This document shows, piece after piece, positions 17,465 through 26,045 of a stretch of DNA of 64,000 nucleotides. Position 1 is the stretch's first letter, and each line of letters begins with the position of its first letter. Both the position numbers and the translations under genes were made by a program. Below the pieces are notes generated by a model that searched no databases, was not told where the DNA came from, and saw nothing but the letters and a program-made list of their open reading frames with translations. The DNA comes from Hymenobacter norwichensis DSM 15439 (GTDB lineage: Bacteria; Bacteroidota; Bacteroidia; Cytophagales; Hymenobacteraceae). Where the stretch lies: the NCBI RefSeq assembly GCF_000420705.1, contig NZ_ATVL01000007.1, forward strand, positions 558,001 to 622,000, given 5' to 3'.

Positions 17465-18010
17465 CTACACCTCCACAACCGGAACGCCAGCATGCCTCAC
17501 CAGGCTCAGCAATTGCTCAGGCGTGTTAGGCGTTTGCACCCGGCGCAAATCCACGTAATAGCAGGCTACTTCAGTTGGATAGAGTAGCAACCAGTCGGGC
17601 CGCACCCACACGGCCCGGCGCACTGTGTGCCAGCGTGCCTCGAAACAGCCGTCGGTACTTTGGCTACGCAGCATTTCGGCGTCGAAAGAAAAGTCAACGG
17701 GTATGTGTAGAGCAGTGTTTTTGACGTAGCCGCGCCGTAGCTGGTAACGCACCAGTTGCATTCGGAACAAGCCATAGAGCACACCTACCGCCAAAACAGC
17801 CACCGTGCTCCAGTTGCTGACATACCCGGTCCGGACTACATCCAGTGCCACGCTTATACCAAGCAGAAGCAGGGCCAGCCCCAGTAACCCATGGTTCAGT
17901 TTAGTACGGGGCCTTTTCCGCCACAGCCGAAAGTTGACGGCCACAAATTCATCGGCTGTCATCGTGACGTGGGAAACGAGCAGGAGAGGGGCAGGTGGTG
18001 TCAAAGGCAA
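17465..18010 (-). CDS. YcxB-like membrane protein
   Basis: 181 residues. Two adjacent membrane spans (GLLGLALLLLGISVALDVV and WSTVAVLAVGVLYGLF) near residues 40-85 are followed by a soluble C-terminal domain with TDGCFEARWHTVRRAVWVRPDWLLLYPTE in pieces, which matches the YcxB-like fold, where a strand-W-x-x-(I/V) pattern precedes a PH-like barrel. Function of the family is unknown. The exact start is uncertain: an inner Met (MTADEF, about residue 17) would fit the family better. Confidence 0.7.
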   Translation of the reverse strand: MPLTPPAPLLLVSHVTMTADEFVAVNFRLWRKRPRTKLNHGLLGLALLLLGISVALDVVRTGYVSNWSTVAVLAVGVLYGLFRMQLVRYQLRRGYVKNTALHIPVDFSFDAEMLRSQSTDGCFEARWHTVRRAVWVRPDWLLLYPTEVACYYVDLRRVQTPNTPEQLLSLVRHAGVPVVEV

Positions 18011-18047
18011 ATGGCCGTTTAGAAGAGGTCTTGGTTCCGTGAATTAG

Positions 18048-19043
18048 CTACTCCAACTCCGCCAACTGGTGCCGCTCGTTTTTCACGGTGTTGGCCACCG
18101 TCCAAGGGATTTCGCGGCTGAAGGGATGTTGCCGAACGGGGCACTCCGGCATGTGGCAGTGCGAGCACGCCGCAAACGTGCAGGGGTCGGCGTGCACAAA
18201 CATTTCGGTGTCCACCTCGAAGCGGGTTTGAATGAATTCTTCGATGCGGTGTACTTCGGTATGCACTTCTTCTAGGCTGAAATAGTAGGGTAGCGTCACA
18301 TGGCAGTCGATGTGTAAATCGGCGCCGTAGCGCAGCACGCGCAGGTTGTGCACGTCAATCCAGGCAGGCTGGCGGTGCTGCTGCAACTCCTGAATCACAC
18401 TGCGTATCGTTTTCACGTCCGATTCATCCATGAGCCCGGCCACCGACTTGCGCAGCATCCGGTAGCCGTTCACCGTGATAAACAGCCCCAACAGATAGGC
18501 CGCAATGGTGTCGTAAATAACATTGTTGGTAAAGAACACCAGCGCCAGCGCCACGCACGATACAATGGTGTTCAGGGCATCAATGTACAGGTGCTGCCCG
18601 TCGCCGACCAGCGCTACTGAGTGCAGCCGCTTGCCGGCCCGCACCAAGATGAAGCCCACTGCCAGGTTTACTATAGCTGTAGCTGCCAGCAGCCACAGGC
18701 CCGAATCGGGGCGGGCTACTATATGGGGGTGAAACAGCGTTTTGGTGGCGCTGTAAAAGATGTAGCCCCCCGCAAATAAAATCAGTCCGCCCTCAAAGCC
18801 AATAGACAAATATTCCACCTTGCCGTGGCCGTAGGGGTGGTTTTCGTCCTTGGGCAAGCTGGCCAGATAGATGCTGTAGAGCGCAAAGCCACTGGTAAAT
18901 ACGTTGATAATAGATTCCAGCGCATCAGTCAGAACAGCTTGCGAGCGGGTCAGGTAATAAGCGTAGAATTTCACCAGTACCAGCACAATGCTCACTACCA
19001 GTGAGAGTAAGCCCAGGCGGTTTTTGGTCGTGGCAACAGACAT
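18048..19043 (-). CDS. Cation diffusion facilitator (CDF) metal exporter
   Basis: 331 residues from the ATG at 19043. The frame extends to 19184, but a promoter (19131-19159) lies within that extension. About six membrane helices; the second carries AVLTDALESIINV, with the metal-site Asp and its usual D/E neighbour, and HPYGHGKVEYLS, the loop typical of zinc, iron or manganese exporters. A C-terminal cytoplasmic dimer domain follows (HNLRVLRYGADLHIDCHVTL). The tail carries extra Cys and His residues (CTFAACSHCHMPECPVRQH), a likely added metal-binding motif. It exports a divalent metal in exchange for protons. Confidence 0.88.
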   Translation of the reverse strand: MSVATTKNRLGLLSLVVSIVLVLVKFYAYYLTRSQAVLTDALESIINVFTSGFALYSIYLASLPKDENHPYGHGKVEYLSIGFEGGLILFAGGYIFYSATKTLFHPHIVARPDSGLWLLAATAIVNLAVGFILVRAGKRLHSVALVGDGQHLYIDALNTIVSCVALALVFFTNNVIYDTIAAYLLGLFITVNGYRMLRKSVAGLMDESDVKTIRSVIQELQQHRQPAWIDVHNLRVLRYGADLHIDCHVTLPYYFSLEEVHTEVHRIEEFIQTRFEVDTEMFVHADPCTFAACSHCHMPECPVRQHPFSREIPWTVANTVKNERHQLAELE

Positions 19044-19130
19044 AAGCAGGAACCACCAGCGGAATGAAGCTGGCGAATGAGGGAAACGCGAAAAAAGCGG
19101 AAAAGGTCGCGCTGAGGTGGTGCGAATCTG

Positions 19131-19159
19131 CAAAGCTAGGGCCCACGAGTGGAACTCAA
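19131..19159 (-). promoter_or_regulatory. Promoter of the CDF gene
   Basis: On the minus strand: TTG at 19159-19157, an 18-base spacer, then TAGCTTTG at 19138-19131, a full match to the -7 consensus. It places the transcription start near 19125 and rules against the longest reading frame. Confidence 0.65.
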
Positions 19160-19341
19160 TAGCGCAGAGTTGAACAAATAACACAGATACCCTTTATGGG
19201 TGAAAGGGTTGGATTAAAAGAGGCTTAAATGCAGAATTAAGATGATAAATAGTCCAAAGCAGTTAAATAAAATACCTGCGTATTTATATATGTAGTTGTT
19301 TTTTCTACTTTGGGGTATCCAACAACCCTTTACTGTACTGT

Positions 19342-20343
19342 ATGAAAACAACTTTTACTCGCTCTATTAAACTAGCTCTTTTTGCCGCCGCCGCTTTGGG
19401 TGCTGCCACTGTGGCGCGTGCGCAGTCGTATGCTCCCGTAACGGTTACCGGCTTCAACCAGGATGTGGTAGCTGATGCTACGGGCACTACGCTGGTTTCT
19501 ACTACGTATGATGTAGATGGTAGCAACGGCGCCGGTTATAATTTCATGGCGCCGAGCTTCGTTACTCCCTCCGGCGCAACCCCTACGCGGTTTCTGCCTG
19601 CCACAGGTGTGGTTACTAGCGCTCTTACTACGGGCCTGACCTACCAGTTGGCTTCATACTCAGCCAATAACTCGTTGCGTTTGCCACTTACCGGGCTTGG
19701 CACGGCGGCTAGCGGCACACTCACGTTCAGTACTCCCCGTACGGCCTCTGTTGTATACGTACTGGCTACTTCGGGCGGCGGCATTAGCAACGTTACACCT
19801 ACTATCACCTTCACCGACGGTACCACCCAAGTATTAGGGTCGCTACTTGTGCAGGATTGGTTTGATGGCAGCAGCCCCGCCGCCACCGGCTTGGGCCGGG
19901 TAAGCCGCAACACGGCCAGCACCATCGAAAACCTGACCACTAACCCTCGGCTGTATCAATTGCAGCTGGCTGTGTCGGCGACAAACTACGCCAAGCCGAT
20001 TCAGAGCATCACGTTCAGCAAGGCGGCAGGCAGCACTTCGGGTGCAGCCAACATCATGGCTATCAGCGTAGCCGCTACCCCATTGGCCGCGCGCAATGGC
20101 TTGCCCCAAGTAACCATGCAGGCGTATCCGAACCCAGCTACTGATGCCCTCACACTGCAAGTAGACGATGCGCAACGCACAGCCACAGCGCAATTACTGG
20201 ACCTGACAGGCCGCGAGCTGCAAACCACTACCATGAAAAATCAGCAGGCTGTTTTCTCAATGAGCAGCTTGGCCGCCGGCGTATACATGGTGCGCTACCG
20301 CAACGACAGCGGTAGCAAAACCATCAAAGTAGTGAAGCAGTAG
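19342..20343 (+). CDS. T9SS type A sorting domain-containing secreted protein
   Basis: 333 residues with a signal peptide (SIKLALFAAAALGAATVARA). The body is rich in Ser, Thr, Gly and Ala and predicted all-beta (NNSLRLPLTGLGTAASGTLTF), with no recognised enzyme motif. The last 80 residues form a type A sorting domain: MQAYPNPATDALTLQV, LLDLTGRELQTT, LAAGVYMVRY and the final IKVVKQ. It should pass the outer membrane through T9SS and remain attached to the surface or be released. The upstream region 19250-19320 is AT-rich, with CTACTTTGG near 19310, a poor match to a -7 element. Confidence 0.87.
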   Translation: MKTTFTRSIKLALFAAAALGAATVARAQSYAPVTVTGFNQDVVADATGTTLVSTTYDVDGSNGAGYNFMAPSFVTPSGATPTRFLPATGVVTSALTTGLTYQLASYSANNSLRLPLTGLGTAASGTLTFSTPRTASVVYVLATSGGGISNVTPTITFTDGTTQVLGSLLVQDWFDGSSPAATGLGRVSRNTASTIENLTTNPRLYQLQLAVSATNYAKPIQSITFSKAAGSTSGAANIMAISVAATPLAARNGLPQVTMQAYPNPATDALTLQVDDAQRTATAQLLDLTGRELQTTTMKNQQAVFSMSSLAAGVYMVRYRNDSGSKTIKVVKQ

Positions 20344-20362
20344 CTTGCTGCTACTGGCAACG

Positions 20363-20398
20363 AAAAAGGCCCCGTAGTATCTGCTGCGGGGCCTTTTT
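20363..20398. terminator. Bidirectional terminator
   Basis: Arms AAAAAGGCCCCG (20363-20374) and CGGGGCCTTTTT (20387-20398), between the T9SS cargo gene and the convergent ABC exporter gene. Confidence 0.88.
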
Positions 20399-20417
20399 GC
20401 GTAGAATTCAGTTTTTG

Positions 20418-22253
20418 TTAGCTCAACTCAAACTGCAACTTCAGCAGGTTGGCGTAGAGGCCGTTGTCGTTATGGGCCAACTCGTCGTGGGTGCCTTGTT
20501 CCACAATGCGGCCACCATCGATAACCAGAATTTTATCGACTTTGCGGATGGTGCTCAGGCGGTGCGCAATAATGATGCTGGTACGGTGCAGCATCAGCTC
20601 GTCCATGGCGCCTTGTACTAGCTTTTCGCTTTCCGAGTCGAGGGCTGAGGTGGCTTCGTCTAGAATCAGAATGGCTGGGTTTTTCAGGATGGCGCGGGCA
20701 ATGGCTACTCGCTGGCGCTGGCCGCCCGAGAGCTTCACGCCCCGGTCGCCTACCACCGTATCAAGGCCTTCGGGGAAAGCCGAAATAAATTGCCAAGCAT
20801 TGGCCTGGCGGGCGGCAGCAACAATCTGCTCGTCGGTGGCTAGCACGTTGCCGTAGGCAATGTTTTCGCGTATGGTGCCACCAAACAGCAGCGTCTCCTG
20901 CGGTACGATGCCGATGTGGCGGCGTAACGCAGTGAGGTCGTAGTATTGCTGAGGCTGCCCATCAATGATAATTTCGCCGCCGCTCAGCTCGTAGAACTGC
21001 ATCAGCAAACTAGCAATAGTGCTTTTGCCCGCACCGCTAGGCCCAACGAGGGCAATTTTCTCGCCCGCTGCAATGTGAAAGCTAATGTCACGTAGCACCG
21101 GCAAATCAGGGCGTGTGGGGTAGCGGAACGCCACGTTGCGGTACTCGATATTGCCTTGGATTTGGGCGGGTACCAAGCCCACGGGAGGCTTGATGTGAGT
21201 AGGTTCCGAGGGTTCGTCCAGAATTTCCAGGATCCGCTCTGAAGCGCCCAGAGTACTTTGCACTTTGCCATATAGCTCGCCCAAGCCTGCTACGGAGGCC
21301 CCAATGAAGATGGTGTAAAGGGCAAACTGCGTCAGGTCGCCAATCGTCATCTGGCCCGATTGTACCAGCGTGGCCGCCCGCCACAGCACCAGTATGATAC
21401 CGCCGAACAGCCCAATAATTACGAACGACACGAAGCCGCCCCGGTAGAGGTTGCTTTTGAGAGCGGCCTGCACCGTGCGCGTAAGCGAAGAAGTGTAGCG
21501 GCCCGTCTCGAAATCTTCGTTGGTGAAAGCCTTTACCGAGCTAATGCCCTGTAACGTTTCTTCTACAATGACATTGGTTTTAGCTAGCTCGTCCTGGGTA
21601 GTTTTGGCCAGCGTCCGAATCTTGCGCCCGAACACCATCGCCAGCAGCACAATGGGCGGAAACGTAAGCAGCATGAACAACGACAGCTTCACCGATACCA
21701 CCATAATAAATACCACACCTACCAGCAGCGTCATTACCTGGCGGAAAAGCTCGGCCAAGGTGATGGAGAAAGTATCTTGAATTACGCTCACATCGGAGGT
21801 GATGCGCGAGGTGATGTTGCCGACTCGGTTGCTCTCGAAATAGGGAATAGGCAGGGTCACAAACTTGCGGTAGAGCGCCTGCCGGATGTCGCGCACCGTA
21901 AACTCGCTTACCTGCGTCAGAAACCAGATGCGGCCAAACGAAATCAGGCCCTGCAACAGAATCAGCACGGCGAAGCCAATAGCAATCTGATTGATGGTTA
22001 CAACAGTACCGTTGGGTAACTGAACCGGATGGCCACTAGCCGTATCAGCCAGCTTGCCGATAATCCAGGGGAAAGCCATGGTAGTGGCGCTGGACAAGGT
22101 CAGGAGCACAATGCTCAAGATTAGCTTGCCCCGGTAAGGCAGCGTGAAGCGAAAAATCCGCAGCCCCTGTTGAAAGGTTTCTTTATTCAGTTTGGGTTTC
22201 GGCGCATCCGAGGCTGCGTCGTTGCCACTGGTATTCAATCCACTTCGGGCCAT
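20418..22253 (-). CDS. ABC exporter, fused permease and ATPase (MsbA/BmrA type)
   Basis: 611 residues from the ATG at 22253 (a start at 22277 is possible). The N-terminal membrane domain has six helices (residues about 50-330), with the coupling sequence RITSDVSVIQDTF. The ATPase domain has Walker A GPSGAGKST, Q-loop, signature LSGGQRQRVAIARAI, Walker B ILILDEATSALD and the H-loop IIIAHRLSTI. This is a complete half-transporter that acts as a homodimer and exports lipids or hydrophobic compounds. It stands alone, with a terminator just after the stop. Confidence 0.92.
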   Translation of the reverse strand: MARSGLNTSGNDAASDAPKPKLNKETFQQGLRIFRFTLPYRGKLILSIVLLTLSSATTMAFPWIIGKLADTASGHPVQLPNGTVVTINQIAIGFAVLILLQGLISFGRIWFLTQVSEFTVRDIRQALYRKFVTLPIPYFESNRVGNITSRITSDVSVIQDTFSITLAELFRQVMTLLVGVVFIMVVSVKLSLFMLLTFPPIVLLAMVFGRKIRTLAKTTQDELAKTNVIVEETLQGISSVKAFTNEDFETGRYTSSLTRTVQAALKSNLYRGGFVSFVIIGLFGGIILVLWRAATLVQSGQMTIGDLTQFALYTIFIGASVAGLGELYGKVQSTLGASERILEILDEPSEPTHIKPPVGLVPAQIQGNIEYRNVAFRYPTRPDLPVLRDISFHIAAGEKIALVGPSGAGKSTIASLLMQFYELSGGEIIIDGQPQQYYDLTALRRHIGIVPQETLLFGGTIRENIAYGNVLATDEQIVAAARQANAWQFISAFPEGLDTVVGDRGVKLSGGQRQRVAIARAILKNPAILILDEATSALDSESEKLVQGAMDELMLHRTSIIIAHRLSTIRKVDKILVIDGGRIVEQGTHDELAHNDNGLYANLLKLQFELS

Positions 22254-22368
22254 TCTAGGTATAGAAGGGAGAAGCAAGAACCAAGAAAGGAGACAAATGG
22301 ATGCTCCTCCAAATGAAGGGCAAAGGAATGTCGTGCTTCTCAGCGCTTAGTTCTCATGTCTTAAATCG

Positions 22369-22845
22369 TTATTGAAATTTCGTTTTACCTTGCTCTACTT
22401 TCAAAATCTGAGCGTTGCCGAACGGTACCGGCAAGCTGATCTGCACTGGTACTGGCTGGCCTTTGCGGGTGGCTGGTTTGAAGGCCGGTAGCAGTGCCAC
22501 CACCCGTAGTGCCTCCGCATCCTGCGCCGTAGATAATGACTGGGCTACCACCGGGTTAGTCAGGCGGCCATCGGCTTCGATAGTTGCCGTAACCACTACG
22601 TTGCCAGTAGGACTATTGACGCCCGGCGCCTCTGAATACTTGATGTTTTCCTGAAAAAATGCACCCAGCGCGGCCGCGCCACCCGGAAACTGCGGCGCTA
22701 CATCGGGGCGATTGGCGGCGGGACGGGCTTGTGCCTGCATCCGGCCGGCTTTTAGCTCGATGGGTTGCTTGGCCGGAGTAGATTGCTGCGCCTGGGTTAG
22801 CTGGCCGCAAGCTACGAGCAGCAACATGAAGAACAGATGTTTCAT
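22369..22845 (-). CDS. Secreted TonB C-terminal-domain protein
   Basis: 158 residues with a signal peptide (HLFFMLLLVACGQLTQAQ). After a linker comes the TonB-C pattern of Bacteroidota: APQFPGGAAALGAFFQENIKY, then GNVVVTATIEADGRLTNPVV, then DAEALRVVALLPAFKPATRKGQPVPVQISLPV in parts. Unlike true TonB it has no N-terminal membrane anchor after cleavage and no Pro-rich spacer, so it is unlikely to energise receptors; proteins of this build are common in Bacteroidota, with unknown function. A near-match -7 element lies about 30 bases upstream. Confidence 0.82.
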   Translation of the reverse strand: MKHLFFMLLLVACGQLTQAQQSTPAKQPIELKAGRMQAQARPAANRPDVAPQFPGGAAALGAFFQENIKYSEAPGVNSPTGNVVVTATIEADGRLTNPVVAQSLSTAQDAEALRVVALLPAFKPATRKGQPVPVQISLPVPFGNAQILKVEQGKTKFQ

Positions 22846-22904
22846 AGGGTCGGGTTTGCGCGCAGTGCCACGTAAAGGTACGCACGCATCCTCCTAAACA
22901 CGCC

Positions 22905-24389
22905 CTACGCCACGGGGTTCAATTCGGTGGCAACTCGGGGCCGCGAAATTGCCAATAGTCCAATAAAGGTGAGCAGCCCGTTGAGAATCAGAATCTCGAA
23001 GCCAAACTCGTAACCCCACCAGGCTTTGGAATTGGCATTGATGAAGTAGGTAAGCAGCGGCGTGAACAAACACACGGGCAGCACTAGCTTGTCGTGGAGG
23101 CCACGGCTGGTGAAGATGCCGAACGAGTAGAGTCCCAGCAGCGGCCCATAGGTGTAGCCCGCCGCCTTAAACAGTGACGTAACTACGCTCTGGTCGTTGA
23201 TGGCCTGGAAGATGAGGATGATAACGATGAGCACCAGCGAGAATCCAAAGTGCGTGAGTTGCCGCACGCGGGTCTGCTTTTTCTCCTCGTACTGCTTGAT
23301 GTCGAGCATGTCCACGCAGAACGAGGTGGTGAGGGCCGTCAGGGCCGAATCGGCGGAGGCGTAGGTAACGGCAATGATGCCCAGGATGAACACAACGCCC
23401 GCAAACAGCGAGAAATGCTCGGTGGCCAGCAGCGGAAATACTTTGTCGCCGATGACAGCACCGGTGGCGGGGTTGATAGGTAGTGCTATGCCTTTAACCG
23501 CCGCAAACTGATACAATAGCACCCCCAACGACAGGAACAGGATATTGACGCCAACCAAAGCAATGGTAAACCAGAACATATTTTTCTGGGCATCCTGGAG
23601 GTTGCGGCAGCTTAAGTTTTTCTGCATCAAATCCTGGTCGAGGCCGGTCATTACAATGGTAATGAAGGCCCCGGAGGCGAACTGCTTCCAGAAAAACTTG
23701 CCGTCTTTGGGGTCGGAGAAATAGATCTTCGACATCGAGCTTTCCTTCACCGTTTTCACTACCCCGGCAAAGCCCAGGTTCAGCTCATCGGCCATCAGAT
23801 AGATGCTCACCGCCACACACACCAGCATGGCCATGGTCTGGAAAGTGTCGGTCCAGAGGATGGTTTTGAGGCCGCCACGGAAGGTATAGAGGTAGATCAG
23901 GAAGATGCTGACCGACACGGTGACGGCAAACGGCACGCCTAAGTCGTTGAATACGGCCAGCTGCAACACGCCCGCCACCAGAAACAGCCGGAACGCCGCA
24001 CCTACGGCCCTGGAAATCAGGAAGAACAAGGCGCCGGTTTTATAGCTCCAGAACCCGAAGCGCTGCTCCAGATACGTGTAGATACTCACCAGCCGCAGCC
24101 GGTAGTAAAGTGGCATCAGAATGGTGCCAATTACCAAATAGCCAACGGTATAGCCCGCCACTACCGCCACGTAGCTCCAGCTTTCCGACGCCACCATGCC
24201 CGGAATAGAAATGAACGTGACGCCCGATAGGGAGGTGCCAATCATGGCAAACGCCACCATGTACCAGGGGGCGTTGCGGTTGGCAATAAAGAACGATTCG
24301 CTCGTGGCTTTGCGCGAGGTCAGAATCGAAATGATAATCAGTACAACAAAGTAGCCCGCAATCAGGCTGAGAATGAGGGTAGGGGACAT
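22905..24389 (-). CDS. Sodium:solute symporter (SSS family)
   Basis: 494 residues and about 13 membrane helices. SSS landmarks: SESFFIANRNAPWYMVAFAMIGTSLSGVTFISIPG in parts near residues 30-65, RGGLKTILWTDTFQTMAML near 185, and VTYASADSALTALTTSFCVDML near 345. It resembles the Bacteroidota branch annotated as sodium:solute symporters next to sugar or acid genes, but no catabolic gene is adjacent, so the solute is unknown. It lacks the long soluble insert and the small coupled partner of the other symporter in this window (14552). Confidence 0.88.
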   Translation of the reverse strand: MSPTLILSLIAGYFVVLIIISILTSRKATSESFFIANRNAPWYMVAFAMIGTSLSGVTFISIPGMVASESWSYVAVVAGYTVGYLVIGTILMPLYYRLRLVSIYTYLEQRFGFWSYKTGALFFLISRAVGAAFRLFLVAGVLQLAVFNDLGVPFAVTVSVSIFLIYLYTFRGGLKTILWTDTFQTMAMLVCVAVSIYLMADELNLGFAGVVKTVKESSMSKIYFSDPKDGKFFWKQFASGAFITIVMTGLDQDLMQKNLSCRNLQDAQKNMFWFTIALVGVNILFLSLGVLLYQFAAVKGIALPINPATGAVIGDKVFPLLATEHFSLFAGVVFILGIIAVTYASADSALTALTTSFCVDMLDIKQYEEKKQTRVRQLTHFGFSLVLIVIILIFQAINDQSVVTSLFKAAGYTYGPLLGLYSFGIFTSRGLHDKLVLPVCLFTPLLTYFINANSKAWWGYEFGFEILILNGLLTFIGLLAISRPRVATELNPVA

Positions 24390-24397
24390 GGGTAGTT

Positions 24398-24498
24398 AGC
24401 TGTTAGCTTTTGGCTGTTAGCTGATAGCCGCGGTAGGGCGGCCGTCGGTAGCAAAACGAACATCAAAGCTAACAGCTAACAGCCAAAAGCTATCAGCT
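24398..24498. repeat. Intergenic inverted repeat with AGCTG-TTAGC units
   Basis: Arms 24398-24428 and 24468-24498, 31 bases each, complementary except for two positions, with a 39-base spacer. Each arm is itself built from the short unit AGCTG(T/A)TAGC. It fills the space between the end of the TolC gene and the start of the symporter gene, and in RNA would fold into a long hairpin. Confidence 0.75.
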
Positions 24499-26042
24499 CA
24501 TTCCGCGCCCAGGGTACGGGTGCCGGCGTAGTAATACAGCTCGGCCAGGGCCTTTTCGTAGCTGGCACGCATGCTTTCCTGCTTCAGGCGCAGGTCGATG
24601 AGCTTGGTTTCGCGGGCGTTGATGAGGAAGATGGTGCTTTCGCCCAACTCGAACTTTTGCAGCTCGGCCCGCAACAGTAGGCGCTGGTTGGCAATGGTTT
24701 GGGTTTGCACCTGAAGCTGTTGCTCGTAGGCTTTCAGCGTATTATACACACCGCTTACCTGGTTGATAATCGTGCGGCGGCTTTGCTGTTGCTCCAGGGT
24801 GGCATCCTGCACCTTCAGGCGGGTTTGCTGGAGCTTGCCGCGCTCTTGGCGTAGAAACAGCGGCAGCGCAAAATCAACCCCCAGCTTGTAGTTGTCGCGC
24901 CCGAAATCGTAGTAGCCCGGCAACTCGGAGCGGTAAAAATCGCCGCGGCTGAGTAGGGTACCGCTTACATTGAGCTTGGGCTTGAGCATTTCCCGGCGGT
25001 AGCGCTCCTCTACGCCCAGCTGCCGGATTTTGGCGTCGAGCTTGATAAGGGTAGGGTGTCGGTTGGCCGCCAGATCCCGCAGCTGTTCGAATTGCACCGA
25101 ATCTACGGGGGTGATGGGCGGGGTCTGGGGTACGGCATAGGTAGGCAGTTCCACCGGCTGCCCGTCGCGGTTCCAGAGGTGGTTGGACAGCAGCAGCCGG
25201 GCGTTCTGGATTTCCACTTGCAGCTGGGTAGCCTGCACCTGCCGGTCCTGCACGGTTATTTGTGCTTCCACCGAGTCGATGGGGGCCTGGTCGCCGAGTA
25301 GGGCACGGCGGCTGATGCCTTGGAATCGGGTTTCCGCCAGATTTACGCCTTCCTGAATGAGCAAAATCTGCTGGTAGGAGTAGTACCAGTTCCAGTAGTC
25401 TTTGGCGGCTTGCAGCCACACCTCGTTTATCTGCTTCACTCGGTCGGCTTCAGCAGCCGTTACCATGATGCGGGCTTGGCGCAGGGTGCTCCGGCGGGCA
25501 TCAATGAATAGCCCCTGGCCCAACGGTACCGAAAGGCCGACCCCAGCTAGGCCGTCAAGCGGGGTGCGGTGCTCGGGGTTGACGTAGGTACCCACCATCC
25601 GGTCGTAACTAGCTTTCAGGTCGATGCCGCCCGGCCAGATGGGTACTTTCAGCTCGTTGCCCCAGTTGTTGTAGTAGTCAGTACCGCCGAACAGCTTTCG
25701 GTCGAAGCCCGAGCCTAGCTTGGGGTCGAAGCCGCCGCGGGCCTGTTGCACTTGGGCCTGCGCATCAGCACTGAGCAAGGCAGCTTGCTTCACTACCGGA
25801 TGATTGGCAAACACCAGGTCGGCCAAGTCCTGCAACGAAAACACGCGGGCTGTATCCGTTGGTGGCCGGTCGGCGGCCAGTTGGCGGGTTTGCAGCGGAG
25901 CAGGCTCCAAACCGGGCTTTTGGGTGGGCAAGCGTGGGTCTTGGGCCTGCGTACGGCCTGCTATCAAAAGCAGAAGCACCGCTAGCAAGCGCAGCCCGCG
26001 GGTGCCATAACCCACAAGTTCAGTTATCATCGGAATCCTCAT
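24498..26042 (-). CDS. TolC family outer membrane efflux protein
   Basis: 514 residues with a signal peptide (LRLLAVLLLLIAGRTQAQ). Two similar halves of long helices with inserted strands follow, as in TolC: FSLQDLADLVFANHPVVKQAALLS, AQAQVQQARGGFDPKL, SVPLGQGLFIDARRSTLRQAR, then in the second half PTLIKLDAKIRQLGVEERYRREMLKPKL and INQVSGVYNTLKAYEQQLQVQ. It should form the trimeric outer membrane and periplasmic channel. It is the last gene of a three-gene operon with an ABC membrane protein and an HlyD adaptor. The start may be Met1 (26042) or Met5 (26030). Confidence 0.88.
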   Translation of the reverse strand: MRIPMITELVGYGTRGLRLLAVLLLLIAGRTQAQDPRLPTQKPGLEPAPLQTRQLAADRPPTDTARVFSLQDLADLVFANHPVVKQAALLSADAQAQVQQARGGFDPKLGSGFDRKLFGGTDYYNNWGNELKVPIWPGGIDLKASYDRMVGTYVNPEHRTPLDGLAGVGLSVPLGQGLFIDARRSTLRQARIMVTAAEADRVKQINEVWLQAAKDYWNWYYSYQQILLIQEGVNLAETRFQGISRRALLGDQAPIDSVEAQITVQDRQVQATQLQVEIQNARLLLSNHLWNRDGQPVELPTYAVPQTPPITPVDSVQFEQLRDLAANRHPTLIKLDAKIRQLGVEERYRREMLKPKLNVSGTLLSRGDFYRSELPGYYDFGRDNYKLGVDFALPLFLRQERGKLQQTRLKVQDATLEQQQSRRTIINQVSGVYNTLKAYEQQLQVQTQTIANQRLLLRAELQKFELGESTIFLINARETKLIDLRLKQESMRASYEKALAELYYYAGTRTLGAE

Positions 26043-26045
26043 CTG

